A DNA stretch of 64,000 bases. It comes from Elusimicrobiales bacterium (lineage in GTDB: Bacteria > Elusimicrobiota > Elusimicrobia > Elusimicrobiales > Elusimicrobiaceae). Shown here piece after piece: positions 24,377 to 33,542 of the stretch (positions are counted from its first letter, which is position 1; every line of letters starts with the position of its first letter). The stretch lies in the NCBI GenBank assembly GCA_041651175.1, contig JBAZJT010000007.1:1-64000 (forward strand), given 5' to 3'. A program made the position numbers and the translations under genes. Under the pieces are notes generated by a model that had not been told where the DNA came from, ran no database searches, and worked only from the letters and a program-made list of their open reading frames with translations.

Positions 24377-25020
24377 GGATACTGGTTGTCTCCGGCGCGA
24401 CGCGCGAATATATTGACGGCGTGCGCTTTATAACCAATTTCAGCACCGGCGCCACCGGCGCGGTGCTGGCGCGGCATTTCAGCCGCGGGCATGAGGTGCT
24501 GCTGCTGCGCGGCGAGGCGGCGCGCCCCGCAAAAGGCGTAAGGGAAATCATATTCTCGGATTTTACGGATTTGGGCGCAAAGCTGAAAAAACTGCTGCGG
24601 CGGCGTTTTGGCATGGTTGTCATGTGCGCGGCGGTGAGCGATTATTCGGTGGCGGCAATCCGGCTGGGCGGCAGGAGGCTTTTGCCGGCCCAAAGGGGCA
24701 AGCTGCCTTCCGGTAGCGGGCTGGAAATAAAGCTTAAACCCAATTTCAAGCTGCTGGATAAAATGCCGGAATGGAGCGCGGGAAAGCCGCTTATAGCCGG
24801 CTTCAAGCTGACAGACGATGCCAGCCCCGCCAGCAGGGAGGCGGCGGCGCGGAAAGTGTCCTCCCGGATAACGGTGCAAAACGACATGCGCGACATAAGG
24901 GCCGGCATCCGCAGGTTCAATGTTTATGAAAACGGCGTCCTTGCCGCAACCTGCGCCGGGGCGCAAAGTCTTGCGCGGAAACTTCAGAAACTGGGAGAGA
25001 AACATGCTGCTCGCCCTTGA
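24373..25020 (+). CDS. coaB: Phosphopantothenate-cysteine ligase (separate CoaB)
   Basis: Ligates cysteine to 4'-phosphopantothenate using CTP. The 215-residue product begins MRILVVSGATREYIDGVRF, matching the CoaB N-terminus (usually GGTREPIDPVR), then ITNFSTGATG, VVMCAAVSDY and the lysine-containing EIKLKPNFKLLD. The start at 24373 is set by the ATGA overlap with coaC and the motif position. It overlaps coaX by 17 bases. Confidence 0.9.
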   Translation: MRILVVSGATREYIDGVRFITNFSTGATGAVLARHFSRGHEVLLLRGEAARPAKGVREIIFSDFTDLGAKLKKLLRRRFGMVVMCAAVSDYSVAAIRLGGRRLLPAQRGKLPSGSGLEIKLKPNFKLLDKMPEWSAGKPLIAGFKLTDDASPASREAAARKVSSRITVQNDMRDIRAGIRRFNVYENGVLAATCAGAQSLARKLQKLGEKHAARP

Positions 25021-25801
25021 CGTCGGAAACAGCCAGATATACGGCGCGGTGTTTGAAGGGGAAAAGCCGCTTTGCGAATTCCGCAAAACCTCCAAGCTGC
25101 CGGTTTCAGCCGACGAGCTGGGGTTGTTCCTGCGCTCGGTGCTGCGCGAGAATTCGGTGAACCCGCAGGAAGTGCGGGAAGTGGCGGTAGCCTCGGTGGT
25201 GCCGGATCTGGCATATACCATACGCCATTGCTGCGAGAAGTATTTCGGCGCGCGGCCCTTCACGCTGGGGCCGGGAGTTAAAACCGGGCTTAACGTGAAA
25301 TACAAAAATCCCGCCGAAGTCGGCGCGGACAGGATAGCCAACGCCGTCGCCGTAACGCATCTCTATCCCGGGAAAAACGCGGTGGTTATAGATTTCGGCA
25401 CCGCCACCACTTTCTGCGCCGTTTCAAAGACGCGGGATTATCTGGGCGGCGTCATTCTGCCGGGCTTGCGCACGGCGATGGAAGCTCTTGCCGAAAAAAC
25501 CGCGAAGCTGTTTCCGGTTGAAATAGTCAGGCCGCCGGAACTAGTGGGCCGGACCACGGCTTCCAGCATACAGTCCGGGCTTTATTACGGCAACCTGGCG
25601 GTTATACGGGAATTTTCGCGCGAGATGAAGGCCGGCTGCTTCGGCGGCGAAAACGCCATCGTCATAGCCACCGGCGGCTTTTCCCATTTGTTTGAGCAGG
25701 AGAATGTCTTTGACGCGCTGGTGCCGGACCTGGTGCTTACCGGACTGCGCCTTGCTTACGAAATGAACAGGGGCGACAAAAATGAAGATAGAAATGCTTA
25801 A
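25004..25801 (+). CDS. coaX: Type III pantothenate kinase
   Basis: Phosphorylates pantothenate at the entry to CoA synthesis; CoaX enzymes are insensitive to feedback by CoA. The 265-residue ASKHA-fold protein has the DVGNSQIYGAVF phosphate loop, the GADRIANAVA motif, IDFGTATTFCAV and the GGVILPGLRTAMEAL stretch. The ATG at 25004 is preferred: GGGAGAG lies just upstream and the Asp of DVGN then sits at residue 6, as usual for the family. Confidence 0.93.
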   Translation: MLLALDVGNSQIYGAVFEGEKPLCEFRKTSKLPVSADELGLFLRSVLRENSVNPQEVREVAVASVVPDLAYTIRHCCEKYFGARPFTLGPGVKTGLNVKYKNPAEVGADRIANAVAVTHLYPGKNAVVIDFGTATTFCAVSKTRDYLGGVILPGLRTAMEALAEKTAKLFPVEIVRPPELVGRTTASSIQSGLYYGNLAVIREFSREMKAGCFGGENAIVIATGGFSHLFEQENVFDALVPDLVLTGLRLAYEMNRGDKNEDRNA

Positions 25802-26105
25802 AGCCAAAATCCACCGCGTTCCGGTCACGGAGACGCGGCTGGATTACGAAGGCTCCATCACCATAGACAGGGCGCTGTGCCGCCGGGCCGGGATTTACGA
25901 GTACGAGAAGGTGGACGTCTACAACGTAAACACCGGCGCGCGCTTTACCACATACGCGCTGTACGGGAAAAAGGGGCAGGTATGCGTCAACGGCGCGGCG
26001 GCGCGGCTGGCGCACAAAGGCGACAAGGTTATCATCGCCGCTTACGCACAGCTGGACGAGAGCGAGGCTCCGTCCCACAAGCCGCGCATTGTGCTGATTA
26101 GCTGA
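25782..26105 (+). CDS. panD: Aspartate 1-decarboxylase
   Basis: Pyruvoyl enzyme that makes beta-alanine for PanC. The 107-residue proenzyme has the self-cleavage site YEGSITID, between Gly24 and Ser25, which generates the pyruvoyl group. GKKGQVCVNGAAARL and the DKVIIAAYAQLDE strand also match PanD. It overlaps coaX by 20 bases and its stop overlaps the next ATG by one base. Confidence 0.93.
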   Translation: MKIEMLKAKIHRVPVTETRLDYEGSITIDRALCRRAGIYEYEKVDVYNVNTGARFTTYALYGKKGQVCVNGAAARLAHKGDKVIIAAYAQLDESEAPSHKPRIVLIS

Positions 26106-26767
26106 TGCATATCTTGCCGGTTTCCATAATTCTGCTGTTTGCGGCGGACTGCTTCGCGCAGCAAACGGGTTCTTTTGAGATTCCGCAGCCGGTGCCGCAT
26201 GTGGTCGCGCATCCCGAAAAAGATGACGGCAAGGCGGTCATATGCGAGGCCTGCGGGAAAATGAATTTCAATTCGCTGGACGAATTGAGCCGCGCTTCCG
26301 TCAACGGCTCCATTGATTTGCGCGTGATGGGCGATGCGCCGGCGATACCCGCCGTGGAGCGCAGCCTTGACCGTTCGGACGCGGGCGGTTACCCCTCCGG
26401 GAAGGCGAGCACGGCCCGCAGGGAGAAGCGCGGCGGCCCCGAATACGCCGCAATCATAGCCGAATGCGCCCGGAAAAAAAACCTGGAGCCGGAAATGATT
26501 GCCGGGCTGATAGAGGCGGAATCCGGATTTAACCCGAAGGCGGTATCGCCAGCGGGAGCGGCGGGGCTGATGCAGATAAGCCCGGCGGTCGCAGCATGGG
26601 CGGCGCGGCGGGCCGGAATCGGATTTTCTCCGGCGGATATAACAAAGCCGGAAATCAATATAAACCTGGGAACGGAGTATTTAAGCTATCTTCTGGAGAA
26701 GTTCTCAAGAGACGGCGCGCTGGCAGCCTACAAAACCGGGCAGGCATCGCTCTCGCGCCGTCCGTAG
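26105..26767 (+). CDS. Secreted lytic transglycosylase (SLT family)
   Basis: Cleaves peptidoglycan glycan strands in the periplasm. After an N-terminal signal peptide (about 1-18, ending FA-Q) and a linker, residues from about 115 form a goose-type lysozyme/SLT domain. Landmarks are IEAESGFNPKAVSPAGAAGLMQISP, with the catalytic Glu in AES, and NINLGTEYLSYLL followed by ALAAYKTG. The 220-residue protein ends soon after this, a little earlier than many relatives. It is translationally coupled to panD, though its function is unrelated to CoA. Confidence 0.87.
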   Translation: MHILPVSIILLFAADCFAQQTGSFEIPQPVPHVVAHPEKDDGKAVICEACGKMNFNSLDELSRASVNGSIDLRVMGDAPAIPAVERSLDRSDAGGYPSGKASTARREKRGGPEYAAIIAECARKKNLEPEMIAGLIEAESGFNPKAVSPAGAAGLMQISPAVAAWAARRAGIGFSPADITKPEININLGTEYLSYLLEKFSRDGALAAYKTGQASLSRRP

Positions 26768-26772
26768 CGGGA

Positions 26773-27324
26773 CTATTTCATTCTGTTGAATTTGATGAAG
26801 GCCGCAGCGCCCATCATTGCGCCCATTATCGCCAGCATGCCGCCCATGGGGCCGCCCAGCAGGCAGAAGGCCAGTATCGCGCCCGTGGCGCCCATCGTAA
26901 CATCGCTTTTGGAAAGATGTATGCCCGTATCGTCCTGAGCAGGCGGCGGCGCGGGGGCCGGAGCGGGGGCGGGCGCCGGTTGCGGCGCAGGCTCAATCGC
27001 GGGAGGGGGCGCATAGGGCGCCGGCATTTTAGAAAGCTGGGCCATCGCCTGGCCTCCCACTGCGGCGGGTTTGCGGCGCATTTTCTCCGCCACACCGCTT
27101 TGCGCGGCATTGGCTGCGCCTGCCGATTTTGACCGGGGTTTTGCCGCGCCATCCAGCAACGTTGACTGTCCGCTGAAACTGCCGGGAAGAATTACCGCGC
27201 TGCGGAATTCGCCGTCAAACCGTTTGCGGGCGTTCATAACATCCTGCTCAAGCGGGCCGGCTTTGCATGCCGCCGGCGCGATGAGGACATATGCGGCCAC
27301 AACAGTCATCAGCAATTTTCCCAT
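26773..27324 (-). CDS. Secreted Pro/Ala-rich protein with C-terminal membrane segment
   Basis: A 183-residue protein of unknown function. The N-terminus is a signal peptide (MGKLLMTVVAAYVL to ACKAG); Ala-Ala-Cys could be a lipobox. The middle has a low-complexity run of Pro-Ala repeats (about 100-125), and the end is a Gly/Met/Ala-rich hydrophobic segment (about 143-178) finishing with basic residues, which could anchor it. A good AGGAGA precedes the ATG. It converges on the transglycosylase gene with a 5-base gap. Confidence 0.6.
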   Translation of the reverse strand: MGKLLMTVVAAYVLIAPAACKAGPLEQDVMNARKRFDGEFRSAVILPGSFSGQSTLLDGAAKPRSKSAGAANAAQSGVAEKMRRKPAAVGGQAMAQLSKMPAPYAPPPAIEPAPQPAPAPAPAPAPPPAQDDTGIHLSKSDVTMGATGAILAFCLLGGPMGGMLAIMGAMMGAAAFIKFNRMK

Positions 27325-27455
27325 TTTGGTTTCACTCTCCTGAAAAGCCGTTATAGGACTATTTTAACATAAACCCGGCGGCGCGGCGCGGGCCATTGGA
27401 CCTATACAACTATATCAGTTTTGAAGCATGCCCGGCAAAGTTATAGGATTGGATT

Positions 27456-27971
27456 ATGGATAAAAAATACTTCGCCGCCTCCTGGAGCGAGGGGCTTAAG
27501 GTGATGACGGTTCTGGTGTCCGCCCTTCTGCTGGGCATGGCGGGCTATACGGCGCAAAAAGGGTTTGAGTGGGCCTCGCTGACCGTGCGGGTTCCTTTCC
27601 TCATTCTTGGCGCGGTCTTATTTGCTGTCTATGCGTTGTGCTATGCCTTCGCGCCGCAGGGATACGAGATAGACGGGGCTTTCCTGACAATAAAAAGGCC
27701 GCTGCGGGAGATAAAGCTGCCGCTGTCCGGCATAACCGAAGCCGCCCCCATTGAAAGAGCGGCGCTAAGATGGTCCGTGAGGCTGTGGGGCGTAAGCGGG
27801 CTGTTCGGCTTTTACGGGCTGCACTGGAAGCCCGGCCTTGGGGTTTATCTGCTTTATGCGACCCGCTGCGATAATCTGGTGCTGCTGCGGGCGGACAAAA
27901 CCTATGTGCTGAGCCCGGACGACGCCGCCGGTTTTCTGGAAACCGTCAATTCGCGCCGCGGCGGCGTATAA
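27456..27971 (+). CDS. Membrane protein with bacterial PH-like domain
   Basis: A 171-residue protein with two N-terminal membrane helices (about 12-35 and 45-65). The beta-rich cytoplasmic part (YEIDGAFLTIKRPLREIKLPLSGITEA, then TRCDNLVLLRADKTYVLSPDDAAGFL) matches the pattern of bacterial PH domains and YdbS/DUF304-like proteins. Function unknown. Its 3' end overlaps the convergent inositol-monophosphatase-family gene by 26 bases. Confidence 0.65.
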   Translation: MDKKYFAASWSEGLKVMTVLVSALLLGMAGYTAQKGFEWASLTVRVPFLILGAVLFAVYALCYAFAPQGYEIDGAFLTIKRPLREIKLPLSGITEAAPIERAALRWSVRLWGVSGLFGFYGLHWKPGLGVYLLYATRCDNLVLLRADKTYVLSPDDAAGFLETVNSRRGGV

Positions 27972-28728
27972 CGCCCATCATCTCCCGGTGAATAAGTCCG
28001 TTGGAGCAGAGCGTCTGTTTCCCCCAGTCAAGCGGTTCCCCCCACTGCCTGCCGGAAAAATCCGTAACCTTTCCTCCGGCTTCTTCTATGATTATGCGCC
28101 CGGCGCAGACGTCCCAGGGATTTAGCAGCAGTTCCCAGTAGCCGTCCACCCTGCCGCAGGCGGTCCAGGCCATGTCCAGCGCGGCGGAGCCGGTGCGGCG
28201 CACATCATGGCAGATTTTCAGGAATTGGGTTATGAAGGCGCAGTATAACGCGCCGCGCTTTGCCCGGTCGTACGGAAATCCGGTGAATAAAAGCGAATCT
28301 TTCAGCTTGCCGGTTTTTGAGACGGATATTTTCTTGCCGTTGAGGAATGCGCCCCCGCCGCGCCGGGCGGTGAACATCTCGTCCCGGAACGGGTCGTATA
28401 CCCCGCCGGCGAAAGGCTTGCCGTCCTCGGTCAGCCCTATGGAAACGCAGGATGCCGGAAATCCGTGCGCGTAATTGGTGGTTCCGTCCAGCGGGTCTAT
28501 AATCCACAGCCGCCGCGCGCCGGAGAGTTTGCGGAAATCCTCCTCGGCCAGAAAATCGTCCTGCGGGAAATTGCGGCGCAGTTCGCGCAGTATAAGCCGC
28601 TGCGACTGCAAATCCGCCTTGGTAAGCAGATTCGCCCTGCTTTTAAGCGAATACCCGACTTTGCCGAAATGCTTTTTGAGAATTTCCCCCGCCCCCAGAA
28701 GGCAGCGGCGTATGATTTTCATTTCCAT
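27946..28728 (-). CDS. suhB: Inositol monophosphatase-family phosphatase
   Basis: Mg-dependent, Li-sensitive phosphatase fold of about 260 residues. It has the metal-binding LAEED, the signature WIIDPLDGTTNYAHG and the second signature NPWDVCAGRIIIEEAGG. Substrate could be inositol-1-phosphate, histidinol phosphate, 3'-phosphoadenosine phosphate or fructose-1,6-bisphosphate; the sequence alone does not decide. The start is either 28728 or the ATG at 28722, which makes an ATGA overlap with the upstream ATPase gene. Confidence 0.88.
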   Translation of the reverse strand: MEMKIIRRCLLGAGEILKKHFGKVGYSLKSRANLLTKADLQSQRLILRELRRNFPQDDFLAEEDFRKLSGARRLWIIDPLDGTTNYAHGFPASCVSIGLTEDGKPFAGGVYDPFRDEMFTARRGGGAFLNGKKISVSKTGKLKDSLLFTGFPYDRAKRGALYCAFITQFLKICHDVRRTGSAALDMAWTACGRVDGYWELLLNPWDVCAGRIIIEEAGGKVTDFSGRQWGEPLDWGKQTLCSNGLIHREMMGVIRRRGAN

Positions 28729-29504
28729 AATTCGTGCGCCTGCCTTGCGCACCAGAGCGCGGTGTCCTGCGGCCCGTAAACGCGCAGAGGGCAGCCAATC
28801 ATGCCAAACACCGCCGCGCGGAAAAAATCGTTTTTCATCATGGAGCCGTCATAGGTTACGGCAACCGGCGGCTTCAGTTTCAGCCCGCGCGCGGCGGCCT
28901 GCGCCTGAAGACCCAGCTTCACCGCGCCCAGCATGACGGCAGCGAGGGCGGCCCGGTCGCCGGCCCCGGCTTTGGCGAGAACCGATTTCGCGCCGGAGGC
29001 AACAGCCGCGACATTCTCCCGCCGGAACGGCGGCATCCTGCCGGTTTTTATAATTTTATAGACTTTCGCCGCGTGATAGGCGGAGCCTTCATCGCCCAAT
29101 TCCGGTCCCAGCCCGCCGGTTTTGACAAACCGTTTCCCGTCGGTCCCAAATACCACCGACCCCGTCCCCGCCAGAACCGCGATACCCGGCCTGCCGCCCA
29201 GCGCGGCGCGCAGCGACGCTTCCATATCGGGCAAAACCTCCACATGGGCGAGCCGGCCTTTCAGCGCGGAGCGCAAAAAACCGCGTTTCCATCTGTAAGT
29301 CCAAGCCCGCGTCGTGGCAATGACACAGGAGGCGGAACGCGGCACATTGAAGCTGTCCAGCGCTTCCGTTATCAGTCCCGGAAACCGCTTTATCAGCGGC
29401 GAGGGCCGCCGTTCCGAAAACACCGTTTTCAGCCGCGCGTCCAACCCCCGGAAGCGGACCCAGGTCCCCCCCCTGTCAATTCCGATATAAACCGCTTGGC
29501 TCAT
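28719..29504 (-). CDS. BadF/BadG/BcrA-type ATPase (sugar-kinase-like)
   Basis: ASKHA-fold ATPase, 261 residues. It has the first phosphate loop GIDRGGTWVRFR, the second GIAVLAGTGSVVFG and the GGLGPELGDEGSAYHAA motif shared by N-acetylglucosamine kinases and benzoyl-CoA reductase activators. There is no Fe-S Cys pair as in the activators, so a sugar or amino-sugar kinase role is more likely. It is coupled to the phosphatase gene downstream. Confidence 0.8.
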   Translation of the reverse strand: MSQAVYIGIDRGGTWVRFRGLDARLKTVFSERRPSPLIKRFPGLITEALDSFNVPRSASCVIATTRAWTYRWKRGFLRSALKGRLAHVEVLPDMEASLRAALGGRPGIAVLAGTGSVVFGTDGKRFVKTGGLGPELGDEGSAYHAAKVYKIIKTGRMPPFRRENVAAVASGAKSVLAKAGAGDRAALAAVMLGAVKLGLQAQAAARGLKLKPPVAVTYDGSMMKNDFFRAAVFGMIGCPLRVYGPQDTALWCARQAHELWK

Positions 29505-29520
29505 CTATGCTGATATCCGC

Positions 29521-30996
29521 TCAAGATTTTTCTGTGGGGAATTCCACCGGCTGGAGTTTTTCCAGAGTTTGGTCTATGTGAAGCATGGAATAGCAGTCGT
29601 CTTCATTATAGTCCAGCGCTTTTTTGATGGCTTGCTCATCGCCGGCCAGCCAGTCCCAGTAGCATACCATCGCGTCCATCGCGCCCACATCGCTCTGCCG
29701 CCATTTGAAACCAAAAGCCGGGGCCACCGCCTTGAGCGAAAAACTCGGCGCAGGGATGTAGAAGGCTTTTTTCACCGCTTCCTTGAGGTCCACGCAGGCG
29801 GAAATAAGCGTATTGATTGTGCCGGCTATCGCCGGATACTTGGCGGCGATGGCGCGCATCTGGTTTACTTCGTATTCGGTCCAGTGGTATAGCGCGGCCT
29901 GATTCGCGTCGCCCACATAGGCGGCGAAATCCTTGAAAATCTTTTCTTCCTCTTCCGCGCCTTTGGCGGTGAATGCCACGTATTTTGCGGCTTCCTTGTC
30001 CCAAATGCCGATGAGATAGACATGCGGCGGGTACCTGGAGGAAAGGCTGTCCGACGTTTCAAAATCAAAATACAGGTTGCGCGCGCCACGCCTCGGCGGA
30101 AATGCCTGACGGTTTTTCAGCACCGGTTTGTTATGGAGGTATGCCAGCGCATTGCCATAGACGCCAACGGCATCGCCGCCGACAGCCTCTTTAAGCTTTG
30201 CCAGACCGGCAGTGGCGGCGTCGTCCGTGGTTTTGATGCCTGCGCGGCGCAATTTGTCGCGCACATCCCATTTATAGCCGGCCAGCAGGGTAAGCTCTTT
30301 ACGCTCAAATGCCAGCTTGTTGCCGTATTGCCGCCAGGGCGAAAGAGCGGCAAGCGGGGGGCGGCCAAGCTCCGGCTCCAGTGTTCCGGCTTTGATGTCG
30401 CGCCAGCGCTCAAGTTCGGCGTCCAGCCTGTGCGCCCATTCCGTCCGCTCAATAACCCTGTCGCCGGATTTCAGGTGGATTGTCGCCGACGACGGGGCAA
30501 AGCCCTGCATGTCCGACAAAATCTCGTTCAGAAACATCGCCTGAAGCGCGTAATGCTCTTTTATTTCCAAAGCCTGCTTCAGCTGCGTGATTTCGTAATG
30601 ATACTGGCCGAAAACCGAGTTTCCCCCCTCTTTTTTAACCAGAACCGTCCTGCCAAACATCGCTTTTTTATGATTCCACAAAAACGCCTGCGAGATGACC
30701 GGCGCGCCCGCCGCCATGGCTTCCAGAGTGACGCGGAAACTGTCTTCCGGCGCGGGGCGGTAGGCCGATACGACGCTAGGGTAAAGCGACATCAGCCACT
30801 GGTCCGCGGCGCTGCGGCTTTGGCGGAAGCGGAGCTTGTCGTAACGGTTGGTTTCGTCTTTCAGTTCCTGGCGGGGGGCGTGATAGTCGCACCAGAGCGA
30901 AAAAGGGCTTTCAAGAAGCGTATACAGCCGCGATGCGCCGAAATCCGATGCGGGGTCCGGCATTCTGCCGCCGGAAAGCTCTTCATAGAGTGTCAT
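29521..30996 (-). CDS. TM0106-family RecB-like nuclease
   Basis: A 491-residue protein of the TM0106 type: an N-terminal PD-(D/E)XK-like part (ASRLYTLLESPFSLWCDYH at the start) joined to a C-terminal RNase H-like/DEDD exonuclease domain. The latter shows LYFDFETSD (first acidic motif), VYLIGIWD, YHWTEYE and YNEDDCYSM (last motif). Metal-dependent DNA or RNA cleavage is expected; its biological role is not known. The start at 30996 is separated by 63 bases from the divergent EIIA-like gene. Confidence 0.82.
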   Translation of the reverse strand: MTLYEELSGGRMPDPASDFGASRLYTLLESPFSLWCDYHAPRQELKDETNRYDKLRFRQSRSAADQWLMSLYPSVVSAYRPAPEDSFRVTLEAMAAGAPVISQAFLWNHKKAMFGRTVLVKKEGGNSVFGQYHYEITQLKQALEIKEHYALQAMFLNEILSDMQGFAPSSATIHLKSGDRVIERTEWAHRLDAELERWRDIKAGTLEPELGRPPLAALSPWRQYGNKLAFERKELTLLAGYKWDVRDKLRRAGIKTTDDAATAGLAKLKEAVGGDAVGVYGNALAYLHNKPVLKNRQAFPPRRGARNLYFDFETSDSLSSRYPPHVYLIGIWDKEAAKYVAFTAKGAEEEEKIFKDFAAYVGDANQAALYHWTEYEVNQMRAIAAKYPAIAGTINTLISACVDLKEAVKKAFYIPAPSFSLKAVAPAFGFKWRQSDVGAMDAMVCYWDWLAGDEQAIKKALDYNEDDCYSMLHIDQTLEKLQPVEFPTEKS

Positions 30997-31059
30997 TGAC
31001 TGTAGCTAAAGGTTATGATACCATAATTGAAAGTATGCTTCCTTTGTTTTCCCTCAAAT

Positions 31060-31536
31060 ATGGCAAAACAACCTGCTCCGCGCTTTAATCTGGCCTCAAT
31101 ACTGTCGCCGGAACGGATTTTGATACTGGAATCCGGCCTTTCAAAGAACACCGTCATAGAACGGCTGTCCCCGCTTGTCGCCGCGCAGCTGCCGGACATC
31201 TCGCCGGAACAACTGCTTGGGAAAATCATGCAGCGCGAGGCCGGCATAAGCACCACACTGGACACCGGTCTGTGCATCCCCCATGCCCGGCTGGAGATTG
31301 CCAGGGATTTCCTGGGCGCGCTGGCGCTTATTCCCGGCGGCATTGCCGAGCCGGTGCACGGCGGCGTAACCATCAAGGCGGTGTTCCTGTTCGTCTCGCC
31401 GTCGGATGGGGCGTTCTTCCAGAAGCATTTGCGGCTGCTGGCGGCATTATCCTCTGCTTTCCAGCCGGTTTTCATAGATAAAATATCCTCCCTGTCCTCC
31501 CCGGAAGAGATTTTCGCGGCAGTAAGCGCAAAATGA
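31060..31536 (+). CDS. EIIA (PTS fructose/nitrogen-type) domain protein
   Basis: A 158-residue protein with a PtsN/EIIA2 domain. The phospho-accepting His lies in GLCIPHARLE, after the usual GISTTLDTG, and KAVFLFVSPSD and FFQKHLRLLAALS match the rest of the fold. It is coupled by an ATGA overlap to an amino-acid permease, so it may regulate transport rather than carry sugar. No other PTS genes are in the window. The ATG at 31060 is preferred over an upstream TTG start; no strong ribosome binding site is seen for either. Confidence 0.83.
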   Translation: MAKQPAPRFNLASILSPERILILESGLSKNTVIERLSPLVAAQLPDISPEQLLGKIMQREAGISTTLDTGLCIPHARLEIARDFLGALALIPGGIAEPVHGGVTIKAVFLFVSPSDGAFFQKHLRLLAALSSAFQPVFIDKISSLSSPEEIFAAVSAK

Positions 31537-33539
31537 GCAATTCATACCAACCGGGCGGCTCCATGCGCGTCCGCCAGACGCTGGTGCTTACCACCGCGAT
31601 GCTCACCTTTATTCCATTCTGGAAAGCGGCGGCTGTGGTGCTGTGCGATTTCGGCTCCAGCGCGTTTTACGCCGGCGGCATAGCGTGGCAGGCTTTCGGG
31701 CCGGCTTTCCCGTGGTATGTGATGGCGGTGATGCTGTTTTCCGGCGCGATGCTGGCGGTGTATCTGGAATCGTGCGCGATGTTCGTGCGCGGCGGGGTTT
31801 ACAAGGTGGTCAAGGCCGGGCTGGGCGACACATTGGCGAAGGTTTCCGTCTCGGCCATCATGTTTGATTACTGCCTTACCGGGCCGATAAGCGGCGTCTC
31901 CGCGGGGCATTATCTGGCGGGGCTGCTGAATTCGCTTCTGCCGTACGCGGATATAAGCTGGACTTTCTCGCCCAACAAATTCGCGGTGTTTTTCGCGCTG
32001 GCGGTTACCGCTTTTTTCTGGCGGCAGAACATACGCGGGGTGCATGAATCCAGCGAAATAAGCGTGGGCATTGTGGCCTATACCACCGTCATATCCACGG
32101 TGCTGCTGGGCTGGGCGGCGTATGCGGTGGCCTCCTCGCCGGTTAAAATGCCGACGTTTGAACTGGCTTTCACCAAAGAATCTCTGGGCTGGGCGTCGGT
32201 TGACTGGCTGAAGGCGTTCGGGTTCGCGGGCGTAATCATGGCTTTCGGCCATTCGGTGCTGGCGCTAAGCGGGCTGGAGACAATGGCGCAGGTCTACCGC
32301 GAGATGGAATCGCCCAAGATGAAAAATCTCAAAAAGACGGCGGTTTCGGTGTTTGCCTACGCGCTGATTTTCACGGGCGTGCTTACTTTCCTGTGCGCGC
32401 TGCTGATACCGCCGGCCTCAATAGCGCAGTATGCGGACAATATGCTCTCCGGCCTTGCGATGTCGCTGCCGGGGCCGATGTGGTCGCGGCTGCTGATGCA
32501 GGCGCTTGTGGTGGCGGGCGGGGTGGTGATGCTCTCCGGCGCGGTCAACACCGCCATAATCGGCGCAAACGGGGTGCTGGGCCGCGTCGCCGAAGACGGC
32601 GTGCTGGACGACTGGTTCCGCAGGCTCCATCCCAGATACGGCACCACCGGCAGGATAATAAACCTCATCGCGCTGATACAGGTGGTCATAATACTGCTCT
32701 GCCGCGGCGACGTTTACCTGCTGGGCGAGGCTTACGCATTTGGCGTGATGTGGAGTTTTGTTTTCATGACGCTTTCAGTGCTGGTGCTGCGCTTCAAAGA
32801 CGCCTCCGCGCGGGAGTGGATGGTGCCGCTGAATCTGTCCGCCGGACGCTGGAAGCTGCCACTGGGCGTGGCGGCAATCCTTGTCGTGCTAGTTTCGGTG
32901 GCGGCGATGAATCTTGTCACCAAGAAGGCGGCCACGGTGTCCGGGGTGGCGTTCACGGCGGTGTTTTACGCGCTGTTCCAGTTCTCTCACAGGCGGGCGC
33001 GCGGCCCGGAGGCGGCGGACCAGCCGCACGAGGAGAAAATCAACATCTCCAAAGTCTCCGACATAAGCCGCGAGCTTGAAAAATCCGGCAAGGCGTCCAG
33101 AATTCTGGTTGCCGCGCGCAATCCTGAAAATTTGTATCATCTGCAAAAGACGCTTGAGACGGCAGACCGCGACAATACCGACATAGTGGTGCTGACCTCA
33201 AGGGTTGCGCGCGGGCTGCAGCTGGGGCCGGAGGAAGCCTCCCCCGGCGCGGAGGAGACGGAGCTTTTCACCCGCGTCATCCTGCTGGCCGAGAAATACG
33301 GACGGACCGTCATCCCGCTGTTTGTGCTGTCAAACGATTCGTTTTACGCCATGGCGCAGGTGGCCTGCGCCATGAAGGCGGACCAGATAGTGATGGGCGT
33401 CTCCGGCGCGCACGGCGCGGATTCGCAGCTGGAGCGGCTGGTAATGGCCTGGGGCGCGGTCCGAAGCGACGCGCCGGAAAAGCCGGTTCTGGCAAGGGTG
33501 ATATGGCAGGGGCGCGAACTGTCGTTTGAACTTACATAA
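31533..33539 (+). CDS. APC-superfamily permease with USP-like cytoplasmic domain
   Basis: A 668-residue transporter: about 12 hydrophobic helices (to about residue 480) in the APC amino-acid/polyamine fold, with SGLETMAQVYREMESPKMKNLKK typical of the family, then a soluble C-terminal domain. That domain (ILVAARNPENLYHLQKTLE, VVVLTSRVARG, VIPLFVLSNDSFYAM, ADQIVMGVSGAHGAD) looks like a universal-stress-protein domain, which usually binds nucleotide and regulates. Substrate unknown. It follows the EIIA-like gene directly, and the pair may form a transport/regulation unit. Confidence 0.83.
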   Translation: MSNSYQPGGSMRVRQTLVLTTAMLTFIPFWKAAAVVLCDFGSSAFYAGGIAWQAFGPAFPWYVMAVMLFSGAMLAVYLESCAMFVRGGVYKVVKAGLGDTLAKVSVSAIMFDYCLTGPISGVSAGHYLAGLLNSLLPYADISWTFSPNKFAVFFALAVTAFFWRQNIRGVHESSEISVGIVAYTTVISTVLLGWAAYAVASSPVKMPTFELAFTKESLGWASVDWLKAFGFAGVIMAFGHSVLALSGLETMAQVYREMESPKMKNLKKTAVSVFAYALIFTGVLTFLCALLIPPASIAQYADNMLSGLAMSLPGPMWSRLLMQALVVAGGVVMLSGAVNTAIIGANGVLGRVAEDGVLDDWFRRLHPRYGTTGRIINLIALIQVVIILLCRGDVYLLGEAYAFGVMWSFVFMTLSVLVLRFKDASAREWMVPLNLSAGRWKLPLGVAAILVVLVSVAAMNLVTKKAATVSGVAFTAVFYALFQFSHRRARGPEAADQPHEEKINISKVSDISRELEKSGKASRILVAARNPENLYHLQKTLETADRDNTDIVVLTSRVARGLQLGPEEASPGAEETELFTRVILLAEKYGRTVIPLFVLSNDSFYAMAQVACAMKADQIVMGVSGAHGADSQLERLVMAWGAVRSDAPEKPVLARVIWQGRELSFELT

Positions 33540-33542
33540 ACC

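Noticed and set aside
23840..25020. CoaBC broken by a frameshift
   Set aside because: The junction is a clean ATGA overlap like others in this operon, and both halves keep all motifs and natural ends.
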